Assembly: GCA_016795505.1 (NCBI GenBank)
Contig: JAEUHH010000076.1
Span: 39,556-103,555, forward strand
Origin: Verrucomicrobiales bacterium
GTDB lineage: Bacteria; Verrucomicrobiota; Verrucomicrobiia; Verrucomicrobiales; DEV007
Length of the DNA stretch: 64,000 nucleotides
Reading direction: 5' to 3'
Shown here: positions 44,518 through 52,754 of the stretch, in pieces
How positions within the stretch are numbered: the first letter of the stretch is position 1
Layout of the letters: each line of letters begins with the position of its first letter
Made by a program: the position numbers and the translations under genes
The notes under the pieces: model-generated
What the model was told of the DNA's origin: nothing
Seen by the model: only the letters and a program-made list of their open reading frames with translations
Databases searched by the model: none

Positions 44518-46011
44518 TCACAGAGTGCCTTCCATCTTCGCCGCGATGCACTGGCGGGCGACCAAGCGGTCGTCGAAGTCATACCGCACTCCGTTGATCT
44601 CCTGGTATGGTTCGTGTCCCTTCCCCGCGATCACGACGATGTCGCGCTCCCCGGCCACGCGGATCGCTGCGGCGATGGCTTCCCGCCGGTCCGCGATGGT
44701 CTTCACCCGCGCGCCGGAAAAGCCGGCTTTCACCTCGGCGAGGATCGCCTCCGGGTCCTCGGTCCGCGGATTGTCCGAGGTCAATACCGCCAGATCGCTC
44801 AGCCGCTCGGCGGCCGCACCCATCAGAGGTCGCTTGGTCCGATCACGGTCGCCGCCGCAGCCGAACACCACGATCAACCGCCGCGGCTGAAGATCGCGCA
44901 CCGTCTTCAGGGCATTCTCCAGCGCATCCGGTGTGTGGGCGTAATCGACATAGACACGGAAGTTCGTCTGCCGATCCCCCACCGCCTCCAGTCGTCCCGG
45001 CACCTGCGGAGCAGTCTCCAGATGTTTCACGGCTTCGCGGAAATTCAGCCCGATGGCGTGTGCAGTCGTCAGGGCCGCGAGGGCATTGTAAACGTTGAAT
45101 CGACCAATCAGCGGCAGTCGCACGAGCATCTGGCGCCCTTCCATGGCGAGCTGGAAAGTCATGCCATTGAAATCCATCTTGGGATTGGACGCCCGGAAAT
45201 CGCACAAGGCCCCCATCCCGTAGGTGAACTGCCGCGTGTGGGGAAAGCTCTCCTTGGCCAGGCGCTCGCCGTAGCGATCATCGCGGTTCACGATCAAAGC
45301 CGGCGCCTCCCGTCCCGAGCCACCCTGCTCCTCGATCTGTTGAAAGAGCAGACGCTTGGCCTGGAAGTAAGCCTCCATCGTCTTGTGATAATCGAGATGA
45401 TCCTGGCTGAGGTTGGTGAACACCCCGGCCGCGAAGCGGATCGCGTCGGTCCGGCTCTGCACCAGTCCGTGCGAACTGACCTCCATCACCGCACCACGGC
45501 AGTCGGCGTCACGCATCTCGGCCAGCAGCGCCTGGAGATCCGACGACTCCGGCGTGGTATGGGGCGCCTCACGCACCAAATCCCCCACCTGGTAGCGAAC
45601 CGTGCCGATCAGTCCCGCGCGCCGCCAACTCGACTCCATCAGATGGTGAATGAGGAAAGCCGTGGTCGTTTTCCCATTCGTTCCCGTCACGCCAACCACC
45701 GGAAAGGCCGTCGATGGGTCGCCGTGCAGATTGGCCGCGATGCGTGCCATCGCCGCCCTCGCATCATTGACCAGCAGCCACGGCACCGGACTTTCCGCAG
45801 GATAGGGTCGTTGGGATACGATGGCGGCGGCCCCTTTCTCCAAAGCCGACCGGACAAAATCGTTCCCATCCACCTTCTCACCCGGCAACGCACAAAAGAT
45901 CGTCCCCGGACCGGCGCGGCGGGAATCATGGCACACCCCGGAGACATCCGTCTGGAGGGAGCCCGCGACGGATTTGACGGAGAGATGTGCGATGGCGTCG
46001 GCCAGTTTCAT
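44518..46011 (-). CDS. murE: UDP-N-acetylmuramoyl-tripeptide synthetase, meso-diaminopimelate type
   Basis: A 497-residue cytoplasmic ligase that adds the third amino acid of the stem peptide. ATP loop VTGTNGKTTTAFL at 108-120, MEVSSHGL, NLSQDHLDYH, VDYAHTPDALE, VVFGCGGDRD, and the specificity motif TSDNPRTEDP. The DNPR form indicates meso-diaminopimelate as substrate, as expected for a Gram-negative wall. Start is the ATG at 46011. The 110-bp gap upstream to ftsI contains a perfect palindrome of the dispersed repeat family. Confidence 0.96.
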   Translation of the reverse strand: MKLADAIAHLSVKSVAGSLQTDVSGVCHDSRRAGPGTIFCALPGEKVDGNDFVRSALEKGAAAIVSQRPYPAESPVPWLLVNDARAAMARIAANLHGDPSTAFPVVGVTGTNGKTTTAFLIHHLMESSWRRAGLIGTVRYQVGDLVREAPHTTPESSDLQALLAEMRDADCRGAVMEVSSHGLVQSRTDAIRFAAGVFTNLSQDHLDYHKTMEAYFQAKRLLFQQIEEQGGSGREAPALIVNRDDRYGERLAKESFPHTRQFTYGMGALCDFRASNPKMDFNGMTFQLAMEGRQMLVRLPLIGRFNVYNALAALTTAHAIGLNFREAVKHLETAPQVPGRLEAVGDRQTNFRVYVDYAHTPDALENALKTVRDLQPRRLIVVFGCGGDRDRTKRPLMGAAAERLSDLAVLTSDNPRTEDPEAILAEVKAGFSGARVKTIADRREAIAAAIRVAGERDIVVIAGKGHEPYQEINGVRYDFDDRLVARQCIAAKMEGTL

Positions 46012-46077
46012 TCGGAAATCAGAGATCGGAAAAGTGACAAGTTTCTGGAAATTCGGCTGCGGTTCGGATTCCGGAGC

Positions 46078-46108
46078 AACAGGGTTGCATCGGCGATGCA
46101 ACCCTGTT
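46078..46108. repeat. dispersed repeat as a perfect 15-bp palindrome between ftsI and murE
   Basis: AACAGGGTTGCATCG (46078-46092), one base, then its exact complement CGATGCAACCCTGTT (46094-46108). It is the most symmetrical member of the CCCTGTT family. In the transcript it would make a stable hairpin between two essential genes of the same operon. No T-run follows on either strand, so it is not a standard terminator, but it could slow transcription or set an mRNA end. Confidence 0.8.
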
Positions 46109-46121
46109 CCATCGGAAATCC

Positions 46122-47996
46122 TCAATCGGTGATGCCCTCGATGGTGACGGCACTCGGGTCCACCTCAGCCAGCCGGTGTCGCTCGGCGTCCTGCGGGACG
46201 ATGCCGCGCAGTCGGACCGCCTGGCTGGCCATCTTCGCCCAGATGGGAGCGGCAATGGTGCCACCGTAGAGCGAGACGCCATCGGCGTGTGGATCGTCCA
46301 CCACGACCAAGCCCACCAACTCGGGCTGATCGGCGGGCAGGAAGCCGGCAAAGGAAACGACATAGCGGCCGTCGGCATAGCCCTTGCCTGGAATGTTCTT
46401 TTTGGCGGTGCCCGTCTTGCCGGCCACCTCGTAGCCCGGCAGGGCTGCATTCGTGCCGGTGCCACCCTCCTGGGTCACCTTGGCCAGCGCGGTGCGCATC
46501 AAGCTCGAGGTTTCGTCGCTCATCACCCGGCGGACCACCTCGCGACGGTTGGACCACAGCACCCGACCGCGCGGATCCTCGATGGCTTTGAGCAGGTGGG
46601 GCTTCAACAACTCGCCGCCATTGGCCACCGCACAGTAAGCCGAGGCCATCTGCATCGGGGTCACGCCGATGGCATATCCCATGGAGAGACTGGAAAACGA
46701 GCTCTGATTCCACTTCTCGATCCCGTGGAGCATCCCGCCGGTCTCAGCCGTGAGTTCGATGCCGGTGGGAGCGCCAAATCCAAAGTTCGTGACGTAGTCG
46801 TGGAAGGGCAAACGGTTGATCTGCCGAGCGATCTTGTAGATTCCGATATTGCTCGACTTCGCCAGCACACCCTCCACCGTCAGCATGCCGTAGGGATGGT
46901 GATCCTTCAGCTTGAGCCCCTCCTCATCATAGAAGCCGTCATGACAGTAGATCTCAGTCTGCGGCGTCACCAGTCCCCGGTCCAGCGCGGCACTGGCGGC
47001 GACAATCTTGAAGGTGGAGCCGGGCTCGTAGAAATCGCTGACCGCCACGTTGCGCAGACTGCCCTGCCGGGTCGTCAGATCGAAATGGGGTCGGCTCGCC
47101 ATGGCGAGGACTTCGCCCGTCCGCGGATCCATCCAGATGGCGGTCGCCTTTTCGGGCCGGTACTGCTGCCACACCTCGTCGAGGATCTCCTCGACCCGCA
47201 CTTGCAGGCTCATGTCCACCGTCAGGCGGATGGAGTTGCCATGCCGTGGCTCGCGCTCGTCTCCGCGGAAAGCGTGGATCTCGCGGGCCCGGCGGTCCCG
47301 CTCGATATAGCGGTAGCCATCCTCGCCGCGCATTTCGCCGTCAAAGACCTTTTCGACCCCCTCCCGGCCGAAGCCATCGCGATCGACGTAGCCGATCACG
47401 TGGGTGAGACTCAGCGGGCTCGGGTAGTAGCGACGCTCGCCGGCTTCGAGCTTGATGCCCCCGATCAGGTAGCGGCCCAGCACGGCCCGGAATTCCTGTG
47501 CGGCGTCCTCCTCCACATCGCGAGCCAGCACGATGCGCCCCTTTTCCTTGCTCATGAGCTTGCGCTTCAACTCGCCTTCCGGGATGCGCAGCAGTCCGGA
47601 CAGCTCTTTGGAAACCAGGTCCAGGTATTTGCTGACGATTTCCTTCGGTTCGTAATTCTGCTTGATCGTCCTGGGACCAGTGCCCTCCTGCTTGGCGAGA
47701 GCCACGCAGGTGATGCCGAAGTCACGCAGATGCTGGCAGTCGGCCACGATGGTGTAGATCGTCTGGTTTCTGGCCAGCAGATCGCCGTTTCGGTCGCGGA
47801 TCTCACCCCGCGATGCCGGCAGCGGCACCCTGTCAGAGTAGTGGTCCGACGCTTCTTCGGCGTACTTCTCGTGATCGACGACCTGCAGCCAGACGAGCCG
47901 GGCCGACAGCCCGCTCAAGCCACAGGCGAAGAAGGCGCATGCCACGACGATGCGGCGCTTCATTCCCTTTTCCAATTGTGCCAATGATCGATCCAT
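46122..47996 (-). CDS. ftsI: septal penicillin-binding protein (FtsI/PBP2x-like transpeptidase)
   Basis: A 624-residue class B PBP. A short cytoplasmic start is followed by one membrane helix (about residues 14-36, RRIVVACAFFACGLSGLSAR) and a pedestal domain. The transpeptidase domain has the active Ser327 in STFK (327-330), SSN at 381-383 and KTGT at 527-530. Cross-linking of septal peptidoglycan with FtsW as polymerase is the known role. No PASTA domain follows. The ATG at 47996 gives a short N-tail; a second Met at residue 12 is an alternative. It lies 63 bp after ftsL. Confidence 0.94.
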   Translation of the reverse strand: MDRSLAQLEKGMKRRIVVACAFFACGLSGLSARLVWLQVVDHEKYAEEASDHYSDRVPLPASRGEIRDRNGDLLARNQTIYTIVADCQHLRDFGITCVALAKQEGTGPRTIKQNYEPKEIVSKYLDLVSKELSGLLRIPEGELKRKLMSKEKGRIVLARDVEEDAAQEFRAVLGRYLIGGIKLEAGERRYYPSPLSLTHVIGYVDRDGFGREGVEKVFDGEMRGEDGYRYIERDRRAREIHAFRGDEREPRHGNSIRLTVDMSLQVRVEEILDEVWQQYRPEKATAIWMDPRTGEVLAMASRPHFDLTTRQGSLRNVAVSDFYEPGSTFKIVAASAALDRGLVTPQTEIYCHDGFYDEEGLKLKDHHPYGMLTVEGVLAKSSNIGIYKIARQINRLPFHDYVTNFGFGAPTGIELTAETGGMLHGIEKWNQSSFSSLSMGYAIGVTPMQMASAYCAVANGGELLKPHLLKAIEDPRGRVLWSNRREVVRRVMSDETSSLMRTALAKVTQEGGTGTNAALPGYEVAGKTGTAKKNIPGKGYADGRYVVSFAGFLPADQPELVGLVVVDDPHADGVSLYGGTIAAPIWAKMASQAVRLRGIVPQDAERHRLAEVDPSAVTIEGITD

Positions 47997-48059
47997 GGTG
48001 TGTCTGAGGTGTTTGGTGTGTTCGTTCGCATTCCATCCGGGTCCGCCCCGGAGGACCGG

Positions 48060-48401
48060 TCAGCGCGAGGCAACGCGCGGCAGAGCCGGCACTTCCTCGG
48101 CGGGAGCCAGTTCCAGCACCTTGGAGGTCTTGATGTCGCCGAGATCGCTCTCGAACCACACGAGCCGGCGGGCCATCTCGGCGCGGTCCATGAGGCCGGC
48201 CACCCGCAGCTCCCACATTTCGATTTCCTGATCGAGCAGGACGACTTCCTTCTCGGCGGCGTGGATCTCGTCGCCTTTCTTCACGTGTCGGTTGCGGACG
48301 ATGCCGAACGAGGCGCCGACCATGCCGGCGGTGACGCACCAGAAGACGATGCGGGCCAGCATCGGTGTCTTCAGGGGATTGCGGTAGCGATTACCTTTCA
48401 T
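48060..48401 (-). CDS. ftsL: FtsL-like cell division protein
   Basis: A 113-residue small bitopic protein located between rsmH and ftsI, the position of ftsL. It has a basic N-terminus, a hydrophobic helix at about residues 16-36 (ARIVFWCVTAGMVGASFGIV) and a helical coiled-coil portion with heptad spacing (EIHAAEKEVVLLDQEIEMWE). Sequence identity is low, as is general for FtsL, so the assignment rests on place, length and topology. It would join FtsQB-type partners, none of which is in the window. Confidence 0.72.
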   Translation of the reverse strand: MKGNRYRNPLKTPMLARIVFWCVTAGMVGASFGIVRNRHVKKGDEIHAAEKEVVLLDQEIEMWELRVAGLMDRAEMARRLVWFESDLGDIKTSKVLELAPAEEVPALPRVASR

Positions 48402-48461
48402 ATTGTGTCTTGGGTGTTGTGGTTGTGTTTCGGTTTCTCTTGGGGGGAGATTCGGGGTCGG

Positions 48462-49586
48462 TCAGACGCGGATGGCGGCGCGCAGCTTCGCGCTGCGGCT
48501 GCGGGGATTCGCCTCCTGCTCGGATACGGAGGGAGCGACCGGCTTTTTCGTGAGTAATTCGAAATACCGCTCCGGGTTTGGTCGGGCTTCCGGCCACTCG
48601 GGCCGGTCGATGGTCTTTTCGCTGTGACGGCGCAGGTATTGCTTCACCATCCGGTCTTCCAGCGAGTGGAAGGTGATGATCGCGAGCACGCCACCCGGCT
48701 TCAGGCATCCGACGGTCTGGCCCAGAGCCTCCTCGAGCCGCAGCATCTCATCATTAACCGCCATTCTAAGCGCCTGAAACACCCGGGTCGCGGGATGCTT
48801 CGCCCCGCCGCGCGGCAGGACCGACTCGACGAGACGCGCCAACTCCAGGGTGCGTTCGATCCGGCGGGCGGCCCGCGCTTCCACGATCGCGCGGGCGATG
48901 CGCCGCGAGGCGCGTTCCTCGCCATATTCCCAAAAGATGCGCGCCAACTCCGCCTCGTCGGCTTCGTTCACCAGAGTCGCCGCCGAGAGGGGCGCCCCGG
49001 GATTCATCCGCATGTCGAGCGGCCCGTCTTTTTGAAACGAAAAGCCACGCTCAGCCACATCGATCTGCCTGGAGGACACGCCCAAATCGAGAACGATGCC
49101 ATCGACCTGGGTCACCCCGACCGAGGCGAGCATGGCCTGCATGGCGGAAAAATTGCCATGCAGCGCCGTGAATCGATCACCAAAACGACTCAGTCGGGCG
49201 CGCGCATGGGCCAGTGCCTCCGGATCCTGATCGCAGGCGATCACTGTCGCTCCCGCCCGCAACAAGGCCTCGCTGTGCCCCCCACCTCCCAGCGTCCCAT
49301 CGAAAAAGCAACGGCCAGGAGTCGGCTGCAGGACCGCCACCACCTCGTCCAGCATGACAGAAACGTGGTAGCCGCCCGCCTCGCCATCCTGCACACTCTC
49401 CCCGCCCGCCTCGTCCGCCCGGCGGTCGTCGGCCGACTCAGGACCGCTCCAGTCCGCCTGCCAGGGATCGGCAGAGAGGACCAAACCCTCCATCCCGGCA
49501 GCACCCGTGGACCGCCCCATCGCGTAGTTCACCCCCGGAGCGCCCGTACGCCCGAGTTCCAACCACGGATTGACTGAGAGGATCAT
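48462..49586 (-). CDS. rsmH: 16S rRNA (cytosine-1402-N4)-methyltransferase RsmH
   Basis: A 374-residue SAM-dependent methyltransferase that modifies C1402 of 16S rRNA. The RsmH domain starts near residue 73: YHVSVMLDEVVAVL, then FFDGTLGGGGHSEALL (SAM site), IVLDLGVSSRQID, the ERGFSFQKDGPLDMRM motif, and FQALRMAVNDEM; the end has ITFHSLEDRMVKQ. It carries an extra N-terminal tail of about 70 residues, low in complexity and acidic, not seen in E. coli RsmH (about 313 residues); an internal start is possible but the ATG at 49586 is in frame with no closer alternative of good context. mraZ, the usual first gene, is absent upstream. Confidence 0.92.
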   Translation of the reverse strand: MILSVNPWLELGRTGAPGVNYAMGRSTGAAGMEGLVLSADPWQADWSGPESADDRRADEAGGESVQDGEAGGYHVSVMLDEVVAVLQPTPGRCFFDGTLGGGGHSEALLRAGATVIACDQDPEALAHARARLSRFGDRFTALHGNFSAMQAMLASVGVTQVDGIVLDLGVSSRQIDVAERGFSFQKDGPLDMRMNPGAPLSAATLVNEADEAELARIFWEYGEERASRRIARAIVEARAARRIERTLELARLVESVLPRGGAKHPATRVFQALRMAVNDEMLRLEEALGQTVGCLKPGGVLAIITFHSLEDRMVKQYLRRHSEKTIDRPEWPEARPNPERYFELLTKKPVAPSVSEQEANPRSRSAKLRAAIRV

Positions 49587-49916
49587 GAGGTGATCGTATA
49601 GGTGACAAGGCTGCTGAAGCGGAACTCCGACGGAGCCCCATGCTTTGTAAATACCATAAAATCTGGTTAAATTTGACTCTACTATATTGTCTTTGGAGAT
49701 CCATAAGCAAGCTTAAAAGTTTTTATACGCGTATCAAAACGAGCGCCTTTCTTATAAATTATAATTACCAAAATTTTCATATTTTAGAGCGCCATTTCCC
49801 ACGCCCGGAGTCCCCTCCCCCACTCTGGGGACGCCCCCTTTTCCGACATTTCTGGCAATCTTCGACCGCCGCGCTATTTCGGCTCGTATCCCATCCGGCC
49901 TGCCGCCGACCCGAAG
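49587..49916 (-). promoter_or_regulatory. AT-rich leader upstream of the dcw cluster
   Basis: 330 bp without a gene, between divergent rsmH and the SRPBCC gene. From about 49645 to 49790 it is strongly AT-rich in a GC-rich genome, which suggests promoter DNA. On the minus strand TTGCTT is followed after 18 bp by TATAGT (about 49678-49705), about 95-120 bp before the rsmH start; a TATAAT occurs near 49760. No MraZ gene or clear repeat of its box is seen. The promoter call is weak, the AT-rich character is plain. Confidence 0.4.
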
Positions 49917-50393
49917 ATGCAAATCCACCGTTTCGAACAGATCCAGATCCTCCCCATCACTCTCGATGAGGCCTGGGCATTCTTTTCCGACCCGCGCAAT
50001 CTCAACGACATGACACCGCCTGATCTGGAGTTCCGCACTCTCAGTGGCGACGACGAGACCATGTTCGCCGGACAGATCATCGTCCACCGCATCCAGTTGC
50101 TGCCCTTGATCTGGGCGAATTGGGTGACCGAGATCGTCGAAGTGTCCGACCGCCACTATTTCATCGACGAGCAGCGCTCCGGTCCCTACCGCTTCTGGCA
50201 CCACCTGCATCGCTTCGAAACAGTCGCCGGGGGCGTCCGCATGCTCGACCGGGTCCACTACGCCCTGCCCTTTCACCCGTTTTCCGCCCCCGCCCATCCG
50301 CTGCTGGTCCGGCCAAAGCTGGAGTCCATTTTCGCCTATCGCCGCCGGCATTTGGAGCAGCGCTTCGGCCCGCCGCCCCCGGACCGGCCCTGA
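49917..50393 (+). CDS. SRPBCC (START-like) family protein
   Basis: A 158-residue cytoplasmic protein with the START/SRPBCC ligand-binding fold: an N-terminal strand with PITLDEAWAFFSDPRNLNDMTPP (shortened: LDEAWAFFSDPRNLNDMT), then TEIVEVSDRHYFIDEQ, and HHLHRFETVAGGVRMLDRV, ending with a helix. The 'cell division inhibitor-like' members of this family have the same opening and a long C-terminal helix. The ligand and role are not known. It is co-oriented with dnaX but separated from it by 83 bp. Confidence 0.75.
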   Translation: MQIHRFEQIQILPITLDEAWAFFSDPRNLNDMTPPDLEFRTLSGDDETMFAGQIIVHRIQLLPLIWANWVTEIVEVSDRHYFIDEQRSGPYRFWHHLHRFETVAGGVRMLDRVHYALPFHPFSAPAHPLLVRPKLESIFAYRRRHLEQRFGPPPPDRP

Positions 50394-50476
50394 TCCCGGA
50401 TTCCCCCGGTGAGAATCGGCACATTTGGGCCGTTTTCCGGTTTTCCTCCGGAGAAAAGTCCCTACAGTGACGACCC

Positions 50477-52306
50477 GTGAGTGAGAGTTACCAGGTTTTT
50501 GCACGCAAATACCGCCCCCGGACCTTTGCCGATGTCCTTGGGCAGGACCACGTCGTGCAGACATTGCGCAACGCCATCGAACAGAACCGCCTCGCCCACG
50601 CCTACCTTTTCGTGGGGCCGCGCGGCACGGGGAAGACGACCACCGCCCGCATCCTCGCCAAGGCGCTGAACTGCTCCGGCGGCCCGAAGGTCGAGTTCGA
50701 CCCCGACGAGGACGTCTGCATCGAGATTGCGGAAGGCCGCAGCCTCAACGTGCTCGAAATCGACGGCGCCAGCAATCGCGGCATCGACCACATCCGCGAC
50801 CTGCGAGAGAGCGTGAAATACGCACCCGCCGGCGGCAAATTCCGCATCTACTACATCGACGAGGTCCACATGCTGACCAAGGAGTCGTTCAACGCACTCC
50901 TGAAAACTCTGGAGGAGCCGCCGGCCCACGTGAAGTTCATCTTCGCGACCACCGAGCCCGACAAGATCCTGCCCACCATCCTGAGTCGCTGCCAGCGGTT
51001 CGACCTGCGCCGCATCCCGGCCCGGATCATCGCCGAGCACCTGCTCCACATCGCCCGGAACGAAGGCATCGAACTCTCCGAGCCCGCCGCCTACGCCATC
51101 GCCAAAGGCGCCGACGGCGGCATGCGCGACGCCCAGTCCATGCTCGACCAGTTGGTCGCCTTTTGCGGCAATGCCATCGGCGAAAAGGATGTGCTGGAGA
51201 TTTTTGGCTTCAATTCCGTCGAAGCCATCGCCGATCTCGCCGGGGTGATCCTGCGGCAGGATACCGGGCAGGTCCTCACCCGCATCCATGAACAAAGTGA
51301 GGCCGGTCGCGACCTCGGCAAACTGCTCGCCGATCTGATCACCCATTTCCGGCTCCTCCTCGTCCAGTTGGTCGATCCCCGCGCCGAGACCGAGGAAGTA
51401 TCACCCGAACTCCGCGCCATCCTCAACACCCAGGTCGGCCTCATCACCACCGACCGGCTGCTCCAGCTCATCGATCAACTCGCCGAGACCGACGGGAAGA
51501 TGAAGTGGGCGCCCAACAAAAAGCTGCACCTCGAGATCGGCCTGATCAAAGCCATCCGGCGCCTCGGCGAGACCTCCATCGACGACGTCATCGCCCTCAT
51601 CAGCGAAGCCGCCGGTGGCGCCCCCGCACCCGATCGACCGGCCCCGGTCCAGCCCGCCGCGCCGCCATCCACCTCGCCGCCGGCCGCATCTCCCCCCACA
51701 CCGACCGCATCGCCAGCCCCGCCACCGGCCAGCCAGCCCGAGCCACCGATCGCACGGACACAGGCTCCCGAGCCTACGACCGCTCCCCCGCCAGTGGCGG
51801 AAGTCCGCCCGGCTCCATCCGGCCCGATTTCCGGCGAGGCACTCTGGCAGACCACCTGCGCCGAATTGATCGCCGACCGCCCCCTCATCCAGACCTGGCT
51901 TCAGGCCGCCGCTTTTGTCGAACACGGCAGCAACGCGTTCACCATCGGCATTCCCAGTGACCTGGGCCTCTACCGGGACTCCCTGATTCGGCACAAGGCC
52001 GCCATCGAGGAGATTCTCGCCCGCCTGTCCGGCAGCCGGCTCGAACTGCGCATCGAGTTGCGCGACGACGTGCAAGTCAGCCTGCCGGTCATCGACGACA
52101 CACCCGATGCGCCCGCCAGCGCCGATCCGGACCCCGCGCCGGTGGCCCTTGCCTCCGCCAAGCCCGAGCCGGAGCCAGCCGACTCGGCCGATCCCGAGCC
52201 CGATCCGGCACCCGCGCCCCCGGTCGACGACTTTCACAACGATCCCTTCATCCGCAAAGCGCTCGACATTTTCGAAGCCACCATCCTGCGCCCCCAGCAG
52301 GCCTGA
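50477..52306 (+). CDS. dnaX: DNA polymerase III subunit gamma/tau
   Basis: A 609-residue clamp-loader subunit. The AAA+ domain has KYRPRTFADVLGQDHVV, the Walker A GPRGTGKTTT at 47-56, the Walker B YYIDEVHML near residue 127, and TEPDKILPTILSRCQRFDLR. The zinc module, normally four Cys, is degenerate: only Cys66 and Cys81 remain, with the sequence FDPDEDVC where PCGxCxxC is expected. The C-terminal part is a long Pro/Ala linker and a tau-type tail. The start is a GTG at 50477. The YbaB gene follows after 36 bp, as in many bacteria. Confidence 0.95.
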   Translation: MSESYQVFARKYRPRTFADVLGQDHVVQTLRNAIEQNRLAHAYLFVGPRGTGKTTTARILAKALNCSGGPKVEFDPDEDVCIEIAEGRSLNVLEIDGASNRGIDHIRDLRESVKYAPAGGKFRIYYIDEVHMLTKESFNALLKTLEEPPAHVKFIFATTEPDKILPTILSRCQRFDLRRIPARIIAEHLLHIARNEGIELSEPAAYAIAKGADGGMRDAQSMLDQLVAFCGNAIGEKDVLEIFGFNSVEAIADLAGVILRQDTGQVLTRIHEQSEAGRDLGKLLADLITHFRLLLVQLVDPRAETEEVSPELRAILNTQVGLITTDRLLQLIDQLAETDGKMKWAPNKKLHLEIGLIKAIRRLGETSIDDVIALISEAAGGAPAPDRPAPVQPAAPPSTSPPAASPPTPTASPAPPPASQPEPPIARTQAPEPTTAPPPVAEVRPAPSGPISGEALWQTTCAELIADRPLIQTWLQAAAFVEHGSNAFTIGIPSDLGLYRDSLIRHKAAIEEILARLSGSRLELRIELRDDVQVSLPVIDDTPDAPASADPDPAPVALASAKPEPEPADSADPEPDPAPAPPVDDFHNDPFIRKALDIFEATILRPQQA

Positions 52307-52342
52307 GCTACCTTCCCGACTACCAAACCCGCACCGATCCCC

Positions 52343-52657
52343 ATGAATATCGCCAAAATGATGAAACAGGCCCAGCAGATGCAGGCCAAGATGCAGAGCA
52401 TGCAGGCAGAGCTGGCTGAGAAGACGATTGAGACCTCGGTCGGCGGCGGCAAAGTCACCGTCAAGGCCAACGGCGCTGGCGACGTGCTCTCCATCCGCAT
52501 CGATCCCGCCGTGGTCGATCCCGAGGATGTCGAAATGCTCGAAGATCTCGTCCTCAGCGGCGTGAAGCAGGCCATCGAACAGGGCAAAGCCATGGCCGCC
52601 GCCGAGATGCAGAAAATCACCGCCGGCTTGGGCCTGCCTCCCGGCTTCGGTTTCTGA
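52343..52657 (+). CDS. YbaB/EbfC family nucleoid-associated protein
   Basis: A 104-residue DNA-binding protein. The N-terminal helix MNIAKMMKQAQQMQAKMQSMQ and the following EKTIETSVGGGKVTVKANG core fit the family. In other bacteria the order is dnaX-ybaB-recR; recR is not next here, and a copy of the dispersed repeat begins at the stop codon. It is a dimer that binds DNA without strong sequence preference. Confidence 0.95.
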   Translation: MNIAKMMKQAQQMQAKMQSMQAELAEKTIETSVGGGKVTVKANGAGDVLSIRIDPAVVDPEDVEMLEDLVLSGVKQAIEQGKAMAAAEMQKITAGLGLPPGFGF

Positions 52658-52699
52658 TCAGACCCTGTTCGATCTCCGATCAGACCCTGTTCCCTCGCA
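52656..52699 (+). repeat. dispersed CCCTGTT repeat, two units after ybaB
   Basis: GATCAGACCCTGTTCGATC and GATCAGACCCTGTTCCCTC, cores 22 bp apart, start right at the TGA stop of the ybaB gene (its last two bases belong to the element). Of all copies it has the two most similar units. Confidence 0.85.
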
Positions 52700-52754
52700 G
52701 AGGGGCCGCATCGCGCGATTGCCGGGCATCGCGAAATCGTGACACCATGGCGTC

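Noticed and set aside
43227..47987. Long antisense frames opposite murF, murE and ftsI
   Set aside because: All three minus-strand genes are complete with conserved motifs; the antisense products are Arg/His/Pro-rich and unlike any protein.
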